Part shown: piece after piece, positions 1 through 7,227 of the stretch | How the letters are laid out: each line of letters begins with the position of its first letter | Numbering within the stretch: position 1 is the first letter of the stretch | Origin: DASWHD01 sp036393335 | Lineage (GTDB): Bacteria > CG2-30-53-67 > CG2-30-70-394 | DNA length: 41,635 nucleotides | Direction of reading: 5' to 3' | Assembly (NCBI GenBank): GCA_036393335.1 | Contig: DASWHD010000218.1 | Coordinates: forward strand, 1-41,635 | Made by a program: the position numbers and the translations under genes | The notes under the pieces: generated by a model | Databases searched by the model: none | Told to the model about the DNA's origin: nothing | What the model saw: only the letters and a program-made list of their open reading frames with translations

Positions 1-95
1 GCTCCGGTCGCCCTACGGGCTCCCTCCGCTTCCCCCCGAGCCGAACCCAGCTTCGCCTCCACGCTCTTCTCCATTTCGTTGATCTCCTTGGACAT
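1..95 (-). mobile_element. Possible 5' end of an IS transposase ORF, cut by window edge
   Basis: An open frame reads leftward from an ATG at 95 and is still open at the window edge, so only about 31 residues are visible (starting MSKEINEMEKSVEAKLGS). It lies directly inside a motif resembling the terminal repeat of IS3-type elements (see 96-140). From memory, IS3-family orfA genes start this close to the element end, but no helix-turn-helix is visible in the short piece. The assignment is an inference; it could equally be a small unrelated ORF. Confidence 0.3.
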
Positions 96-140
96 GGGTT
101 CCGCTCCTAATACGTGTCCAAAGAAATGGGGTCCACCTCA
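96..140 (-). repeat. IS-end-like motif, copy A
   Basis: Read on the minus strand, the stretch starts TGAGGTGGACCCCATTT and ends AGCGGAACCC just before the ATG at 95. A shortened version of the same two blocks occurs in the same orientation at 1201-1225. The pattern looks like the terminal inverted repeat plus leader of an IS3-type element. The other end of an element is not in the window, so this may be an intact element running off the left edge or a relic. Confidence 0.35.
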
Positions 141-165
141 CGGGTAGTGAAGGTTCACTTGGTGA

Positions 166-200
166 TCTCAAATTGAGACTGTGGTAATCGCAATTTGAGA
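166..200. promoter_or_regulatory. Paired palindromic sites, possible enhancer for the sigma-54 promoter
   Basis: TCTCAAATTGAGA at 166-178 is a 13-bp near-perfect palindrome. A second site, CAATTTGAGA at 191-200, repeats one arm about two helical turns away. They lie about 220-270 bp upstream of the sigma-54 promoter at 422, a usual distance for enhancer-binding activators. PEP-CTERM genes are known to be driven by sigma-54 with the activator PrsR in some species. That these sites bind such an activator is inference; they could also belong to the neighbouring IS-like end. Confidence 0.35.
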
Positions 201-421
201 CATTCGCAGGTGTGCCCTCCGATCTGGCCTTGCGCCTCGTGGAAGTAAGGGCTTTCGGGCGTGGACGCCGGTCGTCCCCGCTGGTGGTGGACTGAGGAGG
301 GCCGGAGGGCCGTAAATTCTTGCGGTCCTATACCCCAGCGATGGCGCCACCCCTCCTCGTGATCCCCCCTTCCGCAGGGTTATCAAGAGAATCGCTGCAG
401 TCGGTCGGCTTGGTCGCGATA

Positions 422-437
422 TGGCAAGAAACTTGCT
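422..437 (+). promoter_or_regulatory. Sigma-54 (RpoN) promoter for the PEP-CTERM gene
   Basis: TGGCAAG, four bases, then TTGCT matches the -24/-12 consensus TGGCACG-N4-TTGCW with a single mismatch, and the GG and GC anchors are correctly spaced. Transcription would begin near 448, giving a leader of about 190 nt before the ATG at 635. The orientation and the downstream PEP-CTERM gene fit the known link between RpoN and PEP-CTERM/exosortase regulons. Confidence 0.75.
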
Positions 438-634
438 TAAGTTTGACCCAGCTTGACCTGCTCGTCCCCATGGTGTCGTTGCCCTCCCCAACCCGGAGTC
501 GCTGGAGGGGTTGGACAGTTCGCTGGGGGGACAGGCTGAGAGCGGGGAGGGTCCGGCGGCCGCTCCCTCGGCTGAACGGGTATGCAAAGGTTGGGCTTGG
601 ATAACCGAACGGAGTTCTATGGAGGGATTAAGTC

Positions 635-1180
635 ATGAAAGGTTGCCTCATCGTATTTGTTATTTCTTTGTTGTCTGGGCCTGGCGTCCAAGCGGCCATC
701 ATCACGCTCGATGAGCTCCATAGCACCGAATCTCCGGGCGTGAGCTTCAGCGTCCACCTCGTGGGGCGAGATTTTACCGACGCAACGGTCGGCGGCGGGG
801 TGGATCTGTTCTTCAATCCCGCGGTGGTGCAGGTCACCGGCGTCACCTTTGGCAGCAGCGCGTTCGACTTCAACAAGACCGTACAGAACATCGACAACAC
901 CAACGGCAAGATCGACAGCATCCTGGTGTCATCGCTCCTCAGCGACCCGAGCGGCGATTTCAACATCGCGACGATCGAGCTCATGGCGATGCAACCTGGA
1001 TTCAGTGCGCTCGATCTGGAGCCATCGACGTTCGCGGCACCTTGGTTGACGACCGGCGGCATCGATATCGTTCCAACCCTTCAGGATGGGTCGGTTACGG
1101 TGGTGCCGTTACCCCCGTCGATCTGGTTGCTACTCGGGGGGCTCGGCGCGATCGGGTTCACTCGTAGGAAGCGAGCCTGA
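635..1180 (+). CDS. Cohesin-domain protein with PEP-CTERM sorting signal
   Basis: The 181-residue product has an N-terminal signal peptide (hydrophobic stretch 4-14, likely cleavage after VQA near residue 20). A single beta-rich domain at about 22-150 has the look of a cohesin fold: an opening strand, then GVSFSVHLVG, DLFFNPAVVQV and a late IATIELMA strand. The C-terminus is a PEP-CTERM signal: a VPLPPS motif, a hydrophobic segment WLLLGGLGAIGF, and a basic end RRKRA. Exosortase recognises such tails, removes them and releases or anchors the protein at the cell surface. The start is supported by GGAGGG at 621-626. A sigma-54 promoter lies upstream, and the dockerin-bearing protease at 1529 follows. 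The PEP-CTERM call is firm; the cohesin call rests on pattern only. Confidence 0.82.
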   Translation: MKGCLIVFVISLLSGPGVQAAIITLDELHSTESPGVSFSVHLVGRDFTDATVGGGVDLFFNPAVVQVTGVTFGSSAFDFNKTVQNIDNTNGKIDSILVSSLLSDPSGDFNIATIELMAMQPGFSALDLEPSTFAAPWLTTGGIDIVPTLQDGSVTVVPLPPSIWLLLGGLGAIGFTRRKRA

Positions 1181-1528
1181 GCCAACCGCACCACGGGATT
1201 GGGTTCCGCTAAAAATGGGTCCACCCGCACCTGCCGGCGAACCGGCTAAGACGACTGCCGTCGGCAGCGGTTTCGAAAACCGGTGCTCCCGAGTACTTCC
1301 GGTTTGCTCGTCAACTCCCACGGGCGATCCGGGATCTCCTGGCGAGCACATAGTCGGCGTGGGACGGTAACATGTTTTTTTAGGTTTGGTACGTGTTCGG
1401 GAACGTGCCAGGGTGTTCCCGGGGGAGGCACCAGAAATGGAGCGGGGGGTCTTGCAACGGGTCGCTGAGAGGCCGTCAGGCGCCCGAAGGGGAGAGTTGC
1501 CTGCTGCATCGCCACGGAGGGATTCACG
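1181..1528. other. Gap between the cohesin and protease genes
   Basis: No convincing gene lies in these 348 bases. It holds the second IS-end-like motif (1201-1225), a short hairpin around 1269-1282, and a 7-bp stem, CGGGAAC at 1398-1404 pairing with GTTCCCG at 1415-1421. The ribosome binding site GGAGGG (1516-1521) of the protease lies at its end. I found no clear sigma-54 or sigma-70 promoter, so the protease may be read through from the upstream gene or use a promoter I could not see. Confidence 0.5.
1201..1225 (-). repeat. IS-end-like motif, copy B (shortened)
   Basis: On the plus strand, GGGTTCCGCT (1201-1210) is followed by AAAAATGGGTCCACC (1211-1225). The same two blocks occur at 96-105 and 124-137 in the same orientation, there separated by 18 bases. 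This copy begins 21 bases after the stop of the PEP-CTERM gene. It could be the scar of an excised or degraded insertion sequence. Confidence 0.35.
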
Positions 1529-4500
1529 ATGAAACCGGATTTTCTTCTTTGTGTGGGGTATGTGGGCCTCTTTCTTGCTTTCCTCTCGGGTTATCCCGCC
1601 GCCACGGCCGATCCGACGATCCCACTCGCGGATCCCGTGACCCTGCACTTGCCCGAGTTGGGCATGGACATCCAGCGGCAGAAATTCTTCGATGAGGGGA
1701 CCGGGCAGGCCTTCCGGATCAATAAGGTGATGCTGCCGGATGGAAGCATGGAGGAGGTGACGGAGGACGAGGTCCAGACCTTCATCGACATGGACCTCCA
1801 GCAGTACCGGGCGCGGGCCGGCGCCATCCACAAGCCGTTCTACAACAAGATAGTACAGGCCACCCGGGATGACCCCGAGGGCCTGTATCCGGTGGTGGTG
1901 GTGGCCAAGCAGGATGGCCGGCCGCCGCTGCCGCCGGTCCTGCCGGTGGACGAGGCGCGCCGCCTGAGCGACGCCGAGCGCGACCGCGTCATCGCGGACC
2001 GCGATGCGGCCGTGGCCAGTATCCTGACGGGGGCGGTGGGTCTCGCGGAGGAGGCGGTGCTGGCCGAGGGGGGGATGGAGGTCTCGGCCGGGGGCCGGTT
2101 GCCGGTCATCATGGCTCGGATGCACCCGGCAGACGTCTTGGCCCTGGCAACCCATACCGACGCGATCGCAACCCTCTACGAGGGGGACCGGCAACCCCTG
2201 GCGCCCCTGAACAACAGCCGCTGCGTGACCCGAGCCTTGGCGGTGGAGAACGTGGGGGTCCACGCCTGGGACATCGATGTGGCGGTGGTGGAGAGTGGTG
2301 CGGCCGAGGCGGTGCCGTGCCTGGACATGACCATCAACCCCGCATCGACGGGGTCACCCCTCGCCTATCGGAAGCACGCGACCCACGTGTCGGGGGTCAT
2401 CGGCTCCAAGGACAACATCTATCGTGGCATGGCCCCGGGCGCCAATATCCTCTCTTCTGATACCGTAGATGCCGGCGGTTTGGATGCCGCCATCACCTGG
2501 GCGCTCGACGAGGGCGCCGACGTCTTCAACTTCAGCGTCGCGTACGGGAACCCCAATACCGGCGGCCAAGCAGGGTTCGAGGACGAGGCGCTGGACGAGC
2601 TGGTGCATGACTACCGGCGCTCTGTGGCGGTGGCGGCCGGCAACACCGTGCTCCTCGGTTCGGACGGCAATCCTGTCGATGGCTGCACCGCCACCCACCA
2701 TCTCACGTCACCCGCCATGGGCTATAACATCCTGGCGGTGGCGAACTGGGAGAAGGTCGACCCGACGGACTGCTCCGCCACCAACGACCAGATCCACGCC
2801 ACCTCCTGCTACGAGGACCCCATCAGTCCCAATGGCGACCGGGAGGAGCCCGACCTGGCGGCCCCGGGGAATCCCACCAGTAGCACCGACATCGGGGCCA
2901 ACGGCAACGCGTGCCAGATCAACTTGAACGGTGGCGGGACGAGCTTGTCCGCTCCGCACGTCGCCGGTGCCCTGGCCCTGTTGATCGCCCGAGACGGCGC
3001 CCTCGCCCAACGGCCGGAGGCCGCCCGCGCCATCTTGATGGCCACCGCCCTCCACGACCTGGAGGGATCCGGGACCGTGACCGAGAAGGACGGGGCCGGG
3101 GGCATCGATGCCGCAGCGGCCGATCAGGTGGCCCGGGTGGGCAACTACGTCGCCGGCGAGTTCGCTTCCGGGGACCTGGACGCCGACGACCGCCTCACGC
3201 TCGGCCAGTTCGACTTCACCAGCTCGACCCAGCGGTTTCGAGTAGTACTGGCCTGGAGCAACAACACTGCATACACCGGGATCGGGCTCTCTTCCGGCTA
3301 TGCCCTGGCGGACGACCTGGACCTGTTCCTGATCAATACCGCCACCAACAACGTTGTCCAGGGCGGATGGAGCGCGTCCCACGACAACAGTTACGAGATC
3401 TTCGACTTGATCCAGCCGCCGACCGGGACCTATAAGCTGGTTCTCCACGCGCAGCCGACGAGCATCGGACTGGCCGACGGCGCGAGCGTCTATTACGGCG
3501 CGGCGTGGCACGTGGAGAACGTGTGCGGCAGCTCCGATAGCGACCAGGACGGGGTGTGTGACAACGTGGACAACTGCGTCCACGCCTACAACCCGGACCA
3601 GGCCAACAGCGATACCGACGACTTCGGCGACGTGTGCGACAACTGTGACTTTGTCAACAACAATTCCCAGGCCGACCTGGACGAGGACGAGGTGGGAGAT
3701 GCCTGCGATCCGGATATCGATGGCGATGGTTGCGACAACGACGTGGACGACGATCCCTACAATGGCCTTCAGGACATCGGCACCTGGCAAGGGGTCCTCT
3801 GTAATCCGTCCAGTGGGGTGCTGACCGGTCCGGCCGGCGCCAATTCGGATCTGACCGACGAGGAGCTGAACATGACCGAGAAATTGCTGAATTGCGAGGA
3901 CCCGGACGACGACAACGACGGGATTTGCGACGGTGCCCAGGCCTTCCCGCCCGGCACCCCCGGTGCCGAGGACGGCTGTGAGGCCGGCCCCGATCCCTGT
4001 CCGATCTCGGATGGGACCAACCCGGGTCTGTGCCTGAAGATCGTCGCCTGCGACGAGAACCCGGCGTGGTTCCTCGGCTGTCTGCTGGGCGATTGCGTGG
4101 AGTTCTTCCTGAAGATCGAGTCGCTCATCAACCCCAACCCGATCCTCGTCGAACGGTTCCAGATCGCCAACCAGACCCTGTACCTGAGCCCGGCCGGGGG
4201 TGAGACCCTCGCGGATCTAAAACAGAAGGTGAGCGGCGGCAGCCTGGGTCAGCAGGCGGCTTCCCTGGCCGGGCCAACCACACAGGACCCGCCGCGGGTC
4301 GAACGCCGGCACGGCGTGGTCGGCAGCAGTCAGCGGACTGCCACGCTCGCTGCGCCGGCCCGCGAGGATCGGCTGCGGATGGAGCTCTGGCGCCGCGGCG
4401 CGGGTACGGAGCCGGATCGGTTCGTCGCCTTGGTAGCCGAATACGCCCCTGCGGACGTGGTGGGCGAGGTCGGTGCCGGCCGCTACCTGGCGGTGACGCC

Positions 4501-4882
4501 GCCGGACGCCGAGGGCGGCACGGAAGTTCAGGTGGGTGCGAGCTGGCTGGTGGGTGCACCGCCGGAGACGGCGTGGCTGGATGCCGACGGGGACGCTTTC
4601 CCCGACACCTACGATAACTGTGTCCTGGCGGCCGATCCCGACCAGCGTGACACCGACCGAGACCGGATCGGCAACCAATGCGATGCCGACTACGACAACG
4701 ACGGCGTGGTCAGCACACCGGACCTGGTGATCTTTCGCAAGGCCCTCTTTACGACCGACAACGAAAATGCGGACCACGACGGAAACGGCGTGGTGTCTAC
4801 CCCGGACCTGATTCTCTTCCGGCAACAATTGTTCAACCCGGACGCCCCGGGACCGTCGGGCTTCGTGATACCGACGCGGTGA
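1529..4882 (+). CDS. Secreted subtilisin-like (S8) protease with TSP3 repeats and dockerin-like C-terminus
   Basis: The 1117-residue product starts with a signal peptide (about 1-27) and a pro-region. The S8 catalytic domain spans about 245-530: the His motif HATHVSGV (His283), oxyanion AVAAGN (Asn372) and the nucleophile motif GGTSLSAPHVAG (Ser472). Where subtilases carry catalytic Asp (V-A-V-x-D-T/S-G), this protein reads VAVVESG with Glu255. A beta-sandwich-like region (about 540-665) follows. Acidic D/N-rich calcium repeats of thrombospondin type 3 kind (about 669-748) come next, with a further D-rich piece near 1015-1050. The C-terminus has two dockerin-like repeats, each DG-x-V-S-T-P-D-L-x-x-F-R-x-x-L/F (about 1054-1074 and 1083-1102). 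GGAGGG at 1516-1521 supports the start. It has no PEP-CTERM tail itself; the neighbour at 635 does. Confidence 0.88.
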   Translation: MKPDFLLCVGYVGLFLAFLSGYPAATADPTIPLADPVTLHLPELGMDIQRQKFFDEGTGQAFRINKVMLPDGSMEEVTEDEVQTFIDMDLQQYRARAGAIHKPFYNKIVQATRDDPEGLYPVVVVAKQDGRPPLPPVLPVDEARRLSDAERDRVIADRDAAVASILTGAVGLAEEAVLAEGGMEVSAGGRLPVIMARMHPADVLALATHTDAIATLYEGDRQPLAPLNNSRCVTRALAVENVGVHAWDIDVAVVESGAAEAVPCLDMTINPASTGSPLAYRKHATHVSGVIGSKDNIYRGMAPGANILSSDTVDAGGLDAAITWALDEGADVFNFSVAYGNPNTGGQAGFEDEALDELVHDYRRSVAVAAGNTVLLGSDGNPVDGCTATHHLTSPAMGYNILAVANWEKVDPTDCSATNDQIHATSCYEDPISPNGDREEPDLAAPGNPTSSTDIGANGNACQINLNGGGTSLSAPHVAGALALLIARDGALAQRPEAARAILMATALHDLEGSGTVTEKDGAGGIDAAAADQVARVGNYVAGEFASGDLDADDRLTLGQFDFTSSTQRFRVVLAWSNNTAYTGIGLSSGYALADDLDLFLINTATNNVVQGGWSASHDNSYEIFDLIQPPTGTYKLVLHAQPTSIGLADGASVYYGAAWHVENVCGSSDSDQDGVCDNVDNCVHAYNPDQANSDTDDFGDVCDNCDFVNNNSQADLDEDEVGDACDPDIDGDGCDNDVDDDPYNGLQDIGTWQGVLCNPSSGVLTGPAGANSDLTDEELNMTEKLLNCEDPDDDNDGICDGAQAFPPGTPGAEDGCEAGPDPCPISDGTNPGLCLKIVACDENPAWFLGCLLGDCVEFFLKIESLINPNPILVERFQIANQTLYLSPAGGETLADLKQKVSGGSLGQQAASLAGPTTQDPPRVERRHGVVGSSQRTATLAAPAREDRLRMELWRRGAGTEPDRFVALVAEYAPADVVGEVGAGRYLAVTPPDAEGGTEVQVGASWLVGAPPETAWLDADGDAFPDTYDNCVLAADPDQRDTDRDRIGNQCDADYDNDGVVSTPDLVIFRKALFTTDNENADHDGNGVVSTPDLILFRQQLFNPDAPGPSGFVIPTR

Positions 4883-5328
4883 GTTTGTCTAGGAATGAGG
4901 AGATGACAGATGGCCGCTGCTCTCGACCGACGATCTATGAGGAATGCATCGTGATTGCCGGTATAGCGAGAGGTCTGGTTGCTTGGGTCCCATGTGAGTG
5001 CCCGAAAAGTCCCAGCGGATTCCTTGATGGCGGGAAGGAGGCAGGGGGCTATGTAGCCCGCAGGATCGATATCGGAAGGCGTTCTCCCCTTGGCGAGGCG
5101 GAGCGCATTTTGGGTCATCGGTGGGCGGTCGTCATGCCGGCGGTCCCCTCAACCGAATCCATCTGCATCCTCGTGGCTCGATCCATCTTCGCAGCCGCTC
5201 CGTATTATGGGTTCCTTAGAGCAAATCAGGGATTGCCATCTGCCGCGAAAAACGGTTACCCAGACCGGACTCGCCAATGAAGTAATGGCTCCCACAGTTG
5301 ACTATTCATAGCCTGATCCCTGATTTTC
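4883..5328. other. Non-coding or decayed stretch upstream of rplS
   Basis: About 450 bases without a gene I can support. Overlapping frames on both strands give low-complexity, unrecognisable peptides, and the ones that look longest run into the end of the protease gene. In many bacteria rplS is preceded by rpsP, rimM and trmD, none of which is here, so this may be a rearrangement boundary. A second weak promoter-like pair, TTGACT at 5298-5303 and TGATTT 17 bases later, sits near its end. Confidence 0.5.
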
Positions 5329-5357
5329 TTGACCCTCCACTGGTATTGGAGTACAAA
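5329..5357 (+). promoter_or_regulatory. Sigma-70-type promoter for the rplS cluster
   Basis: TTGACC (5329-5334), a 17-base spacer and TACAAA (5352-5357) form a good housekeeping promoter. Transcription would start near 5364, leaving a leader of about 22 nt before the rplS ATG at 5386. This would drive rplS-rnhB-yraN-dtd-tyrS and probably the hydrolase at 8487. Confidence 0.65.
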
Positions 5358-5385
5358 AACCCGCCCTGCTGCACAGGAGAGTGTC

Positions 5386-5724
5386 ATGAACGCCATTGGC
5401 AAAATCGAGGCCCGTTACCTCCGCGACGACATTCCCGAGTTTCGCGCCGGTGATACGGTGCGCATCCACGCCAAGATCCAGGAGGCGGGCAAGGATCGTA
5501 TCCAGGTCTTCGAGGGGGTAGTGATCGCGCGCAAGGGCGGCGGCCACCGGGAGACCGTGACGGTGCGCAAAGTCTCCAGCGGCGTCGGGGTCGAGCGCAT
5601 CTTCCCCGTGCACAGCCCGCGCATCGACCACATCGAGGTGGTCCGTCGTGGTCGCGTGCGCCGTGCCAAACTCTACTACCTGCGCGGCCTCACCGGTAAG
5701 GCGGGTCGAATCCGCGAGCGGTAG
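5386..5724 (+). CDS. rplS: Large ribosomal subunit protein bL19
   Basis: The 112-residue product matches bL19 along its length: FRAGDTVRIHAKI, RIQVFEGVVIARKG, ERIFPVHSPRIDHIEVVRRGRVRRAKLYYLR and the basic end GRIRER. The protein sits at the 30S-50S interface. The ATG at 5386 was chosen because it gives the family's normal N-terminus and follows the ribosome binding site CAGGAGA; an upstream in-frame codon at 5329 lies inside the promoter. The usual upstream partners rpsP, rimM and trmD are absent, whereas rnhB and yraN follow as in many genomes. Confidence 0.97.
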   Translation: MNAIGKIEARYLRDDIPEFRAGDTVRIHAKIQEAGKDRIQVFEGVVIARKGGGHRETVTVRKVSSGVGVERIFPVHSPRIDHIEVVRRGRVRRAKLYYLRGLTGKAGRIRER

Positions 5725-5733
5725 GCCTGGCCC

Positions 5734-6408
5734 ATGGCCGCGGGCCGCGAGGCAAAGGCGGCGGGCGGGGCACGACAGCTCGCCCTTTGGGAGGCGGCCG
5801 GGGCCACCCCGTACGAGTTCGATGCGGCCTACCGGACCGCTTCCCTACGGCGCATCGCGGGGGTAGACGAGGCGGGGCGGGGTCCTCTTGCCGGGCCGGT
5901 GGTGGCGGCGGCGGTAGTGCTGGCACAAGAGCAGCGCTTCATCGGCCTGGACGACTCCAAGCGGGTGAAGGAGGCGGATCGAGAGCGCCTCTACACCGAG
6001 ATCGTGGCGCTGGCGCAGGGATGGGCGGTGGGAGTGGCCGACGTCGAGGAGATCGACGCGGTGAACATCTTGCAGGCGACCCGCCGCGCCATGACCCGGG
6101 CGGTGGCGGGCCTGGTGCCGCCGCCGGACCTGCTGCTCGTGGACGCGGTGGTGGTGCCGTGCAGTCTGCCACAGCACGCGCTGGTGAAGGGGGATCAGCG
6201 TAGCGCGTCGATCGCGGCCGCCTCGATCATCGCCAAAGTCACCCGCGACCGGATGATGGCGGAGTACGAGCGGTGCTACCCGGGTTACGGCTTCGGGCGT
6301 CACAAGGGATATCCCACCGCGGCCCATCGCCGCGCGTTGCGCGCTCTCGGGCCGACGCCGATCCACCGCACGACGTTTCGCGGGGTGTGGGAGCTACTCG
6401 GTGGGTGA
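5734..6408 (+). CDS. rnhB: Ribonuclease HII
   Basis: This 224-residue enzyme cuts the RNA strand of RNA-DNA hybrids and removes single ribonucleotides from DNA. The metal-binding DEAGRGPLAGPVVAAAV motif (Asp45, Glu46), LDDSK and the LLVDA aspartate (Asp137) are present, as is the SIAAASIIAKVTRD block typical of type HII. About 40 residues precede the catalytic core, a somewhat long N-terminus. The ATG lies 9 bases after the rplS stop, and the end overlaps yraN by 8 bases, so the genes are almost certainly co-transcribed. Confidence 0.96.
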   Translation: MAAGREAKAAGGARQLALWEAAGATPYEFDAAYRTASLRRIAGVDEAGRGPLAGPVVAAAVVLAQEQRFIGLDDSKRVKEADRERLYTEIVALAQGWAVGVADVEEIDAVNILQATRRAMTRAVAGLVPPPDLLLVDAVVVPCSLPQHALVKGDQRSASIAAASIIAKVTRDRMMAEYERCYPGYGFGRHKGYPTAAHRRALRALGPTPIHRTTFRGVWELLGG

Positions 6409-6781
6409 GCGAAGGGCGGAGGAGCGCGACTGGGGACGCTGGGGAGAACGGCGCGTGCGGCGCTATCTGCGCCTGCGGGGCTATCGGATCCTGGCGCAGA
6501 ACTACCGGTGCGGCTATGGCGAGGTGGACATCATCGCCCAGCGCCTGGGAGTCGTGGCATTCGTCGAGGTGAAGACTCGGCACGGTGACGGCTACGGCGG
6601 GCCCATGGCGGCGGTGACCCGCGTCAAGCGCGAGCGCTTGCGCCGAGTAGCGGCGCACTACCTCCAGGGGCGGCGCCCCCCGCGTCACTGCCGGTTTGAC
6701 GTAGCGGCGCTGTCACTCCACCCACGCACCGGTCGGCCACGGCTCCACTATCTGGCCGGCGCCTTCGACGGGGCGGAATGA
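6401..6781 (+). CDS. yraN: UPF0102 (YraN-like) putative endonuclease
   Basis: The 126-residue protein has the family's order of motifs: an N-terminal GxxxE-like segment (WGRWGERRVRRYL), RILAQNYRCGYGEVDIIAQ and FVEVKTRHGDGYG. The E-V-D...V-E-V-K pattern is the core of a restriction-endonuclease-like fold. The function of the family is unsettled; its usual neighbourhood beside rnhB is seen here. Translation starts at a GTG at 6401 that overlaps the rnhB stop, and its stop shares bases with the dtd start, indicating translational coupling. Confidence 0.92.
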   Translation: MGERRAEERDWGRWGERRVRRYLRLRGYRILAQNYRCGYGEVDIIAQRLGVVAFVEVKTRHGDGYGGPMAAVTRVKRERLRRVAAHYLQGRRPPRHCRFDVAALSLHPRTGRPRLHYLAGAFDGAE

Positions 6782-7227
6782 TGCGCGCGGTGGTGCAGCG
6801 GGTGACCCTGGCGGAGGTGAGGTGCGGAAGTGAGACGCGGGCGATCGGGCGGGGGCTTGTGGTGTTGGTCGCGGTGGAGGCAGGGGACGGCCCAGCCGAC
6901 TTGAGCTACATGGCAGGCAAGGTGGCACGGCTGCGGATTTTCGCCAACGGTTCGGGCAAGATGGACCGGTCGGTGGTCGACGTGGGAGGTGAGGTGCTGC
7001 TGATCTCGCAGTTCACCCTCGCAGCAAGCCTGGTCAAGGGGCGGCGACCGGACTTCACAGGCGCGGAGCGTCCCGAAGTCGCGGCGGCGCAGGTAGAGGC
7101 CCTGGCGGAGGCGGTGCGGGGCGCAGGCTGCCCCGTGGTCACCGGGTTTTTCGGCGAGTACATGGAGGTCGCTTTGGTGAACGACGGCCCGGTCACCATC
7201 TGGATCGACAGCAGGAGACGGCAATGA
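6781..7227 (+). CDS. dtd: D-aminoacyl-tRNA deacylase
   Basis: The 148-residue product hydrolyses D-amino acids (and glycine mischarged on tRNA-Ala) from tRNA. It begins MRAVVQRV and contains LLISQFTLAA, the SQxT segment of the active site, and near the C-terminus GCPVVTGFFGEYMEV, which corresponds to the family's G-x-x-x-V-x-T-G-x-F-G-A/E-x-M motif. Two adjacent ATGs exist at 6778 and 6781; the second gives the conserved N-terminus. The last codon overlaps the start of tyrS, a functionally fitting pairing. Confidence 0.95.
   Translation: MRAVVQRVTLAEVRCGSETRAIGRGLVVLVAVEAGDGPADLSYMAGKVARLRIFANGSGKMDRSVVDVGGEVLLISQFTLAASLVKGRRPDFTGAERPEVAAAQVEALAEAVRGAGCPVVTGFFGEYMEVALVNDGPVTIWIDSRRRQ

Noticed and set aside
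1460..1505. Glycine-riboswitch-like wording upstream of the protease
   Set aside because: Only a fragment (GCCCGAAGGGG) resembles it; the aptamer stems are not present and the gene is unrelated to glycine.
2708..3790. Long minus-strand open frame of 360 codons opposite the protease
   Set aside because: It mirrors the GC-rich codon pattern of the protease and gives a Val/Gly/His-rich peptide with no recognisable domain; the protease frame has clear motifs throughout.
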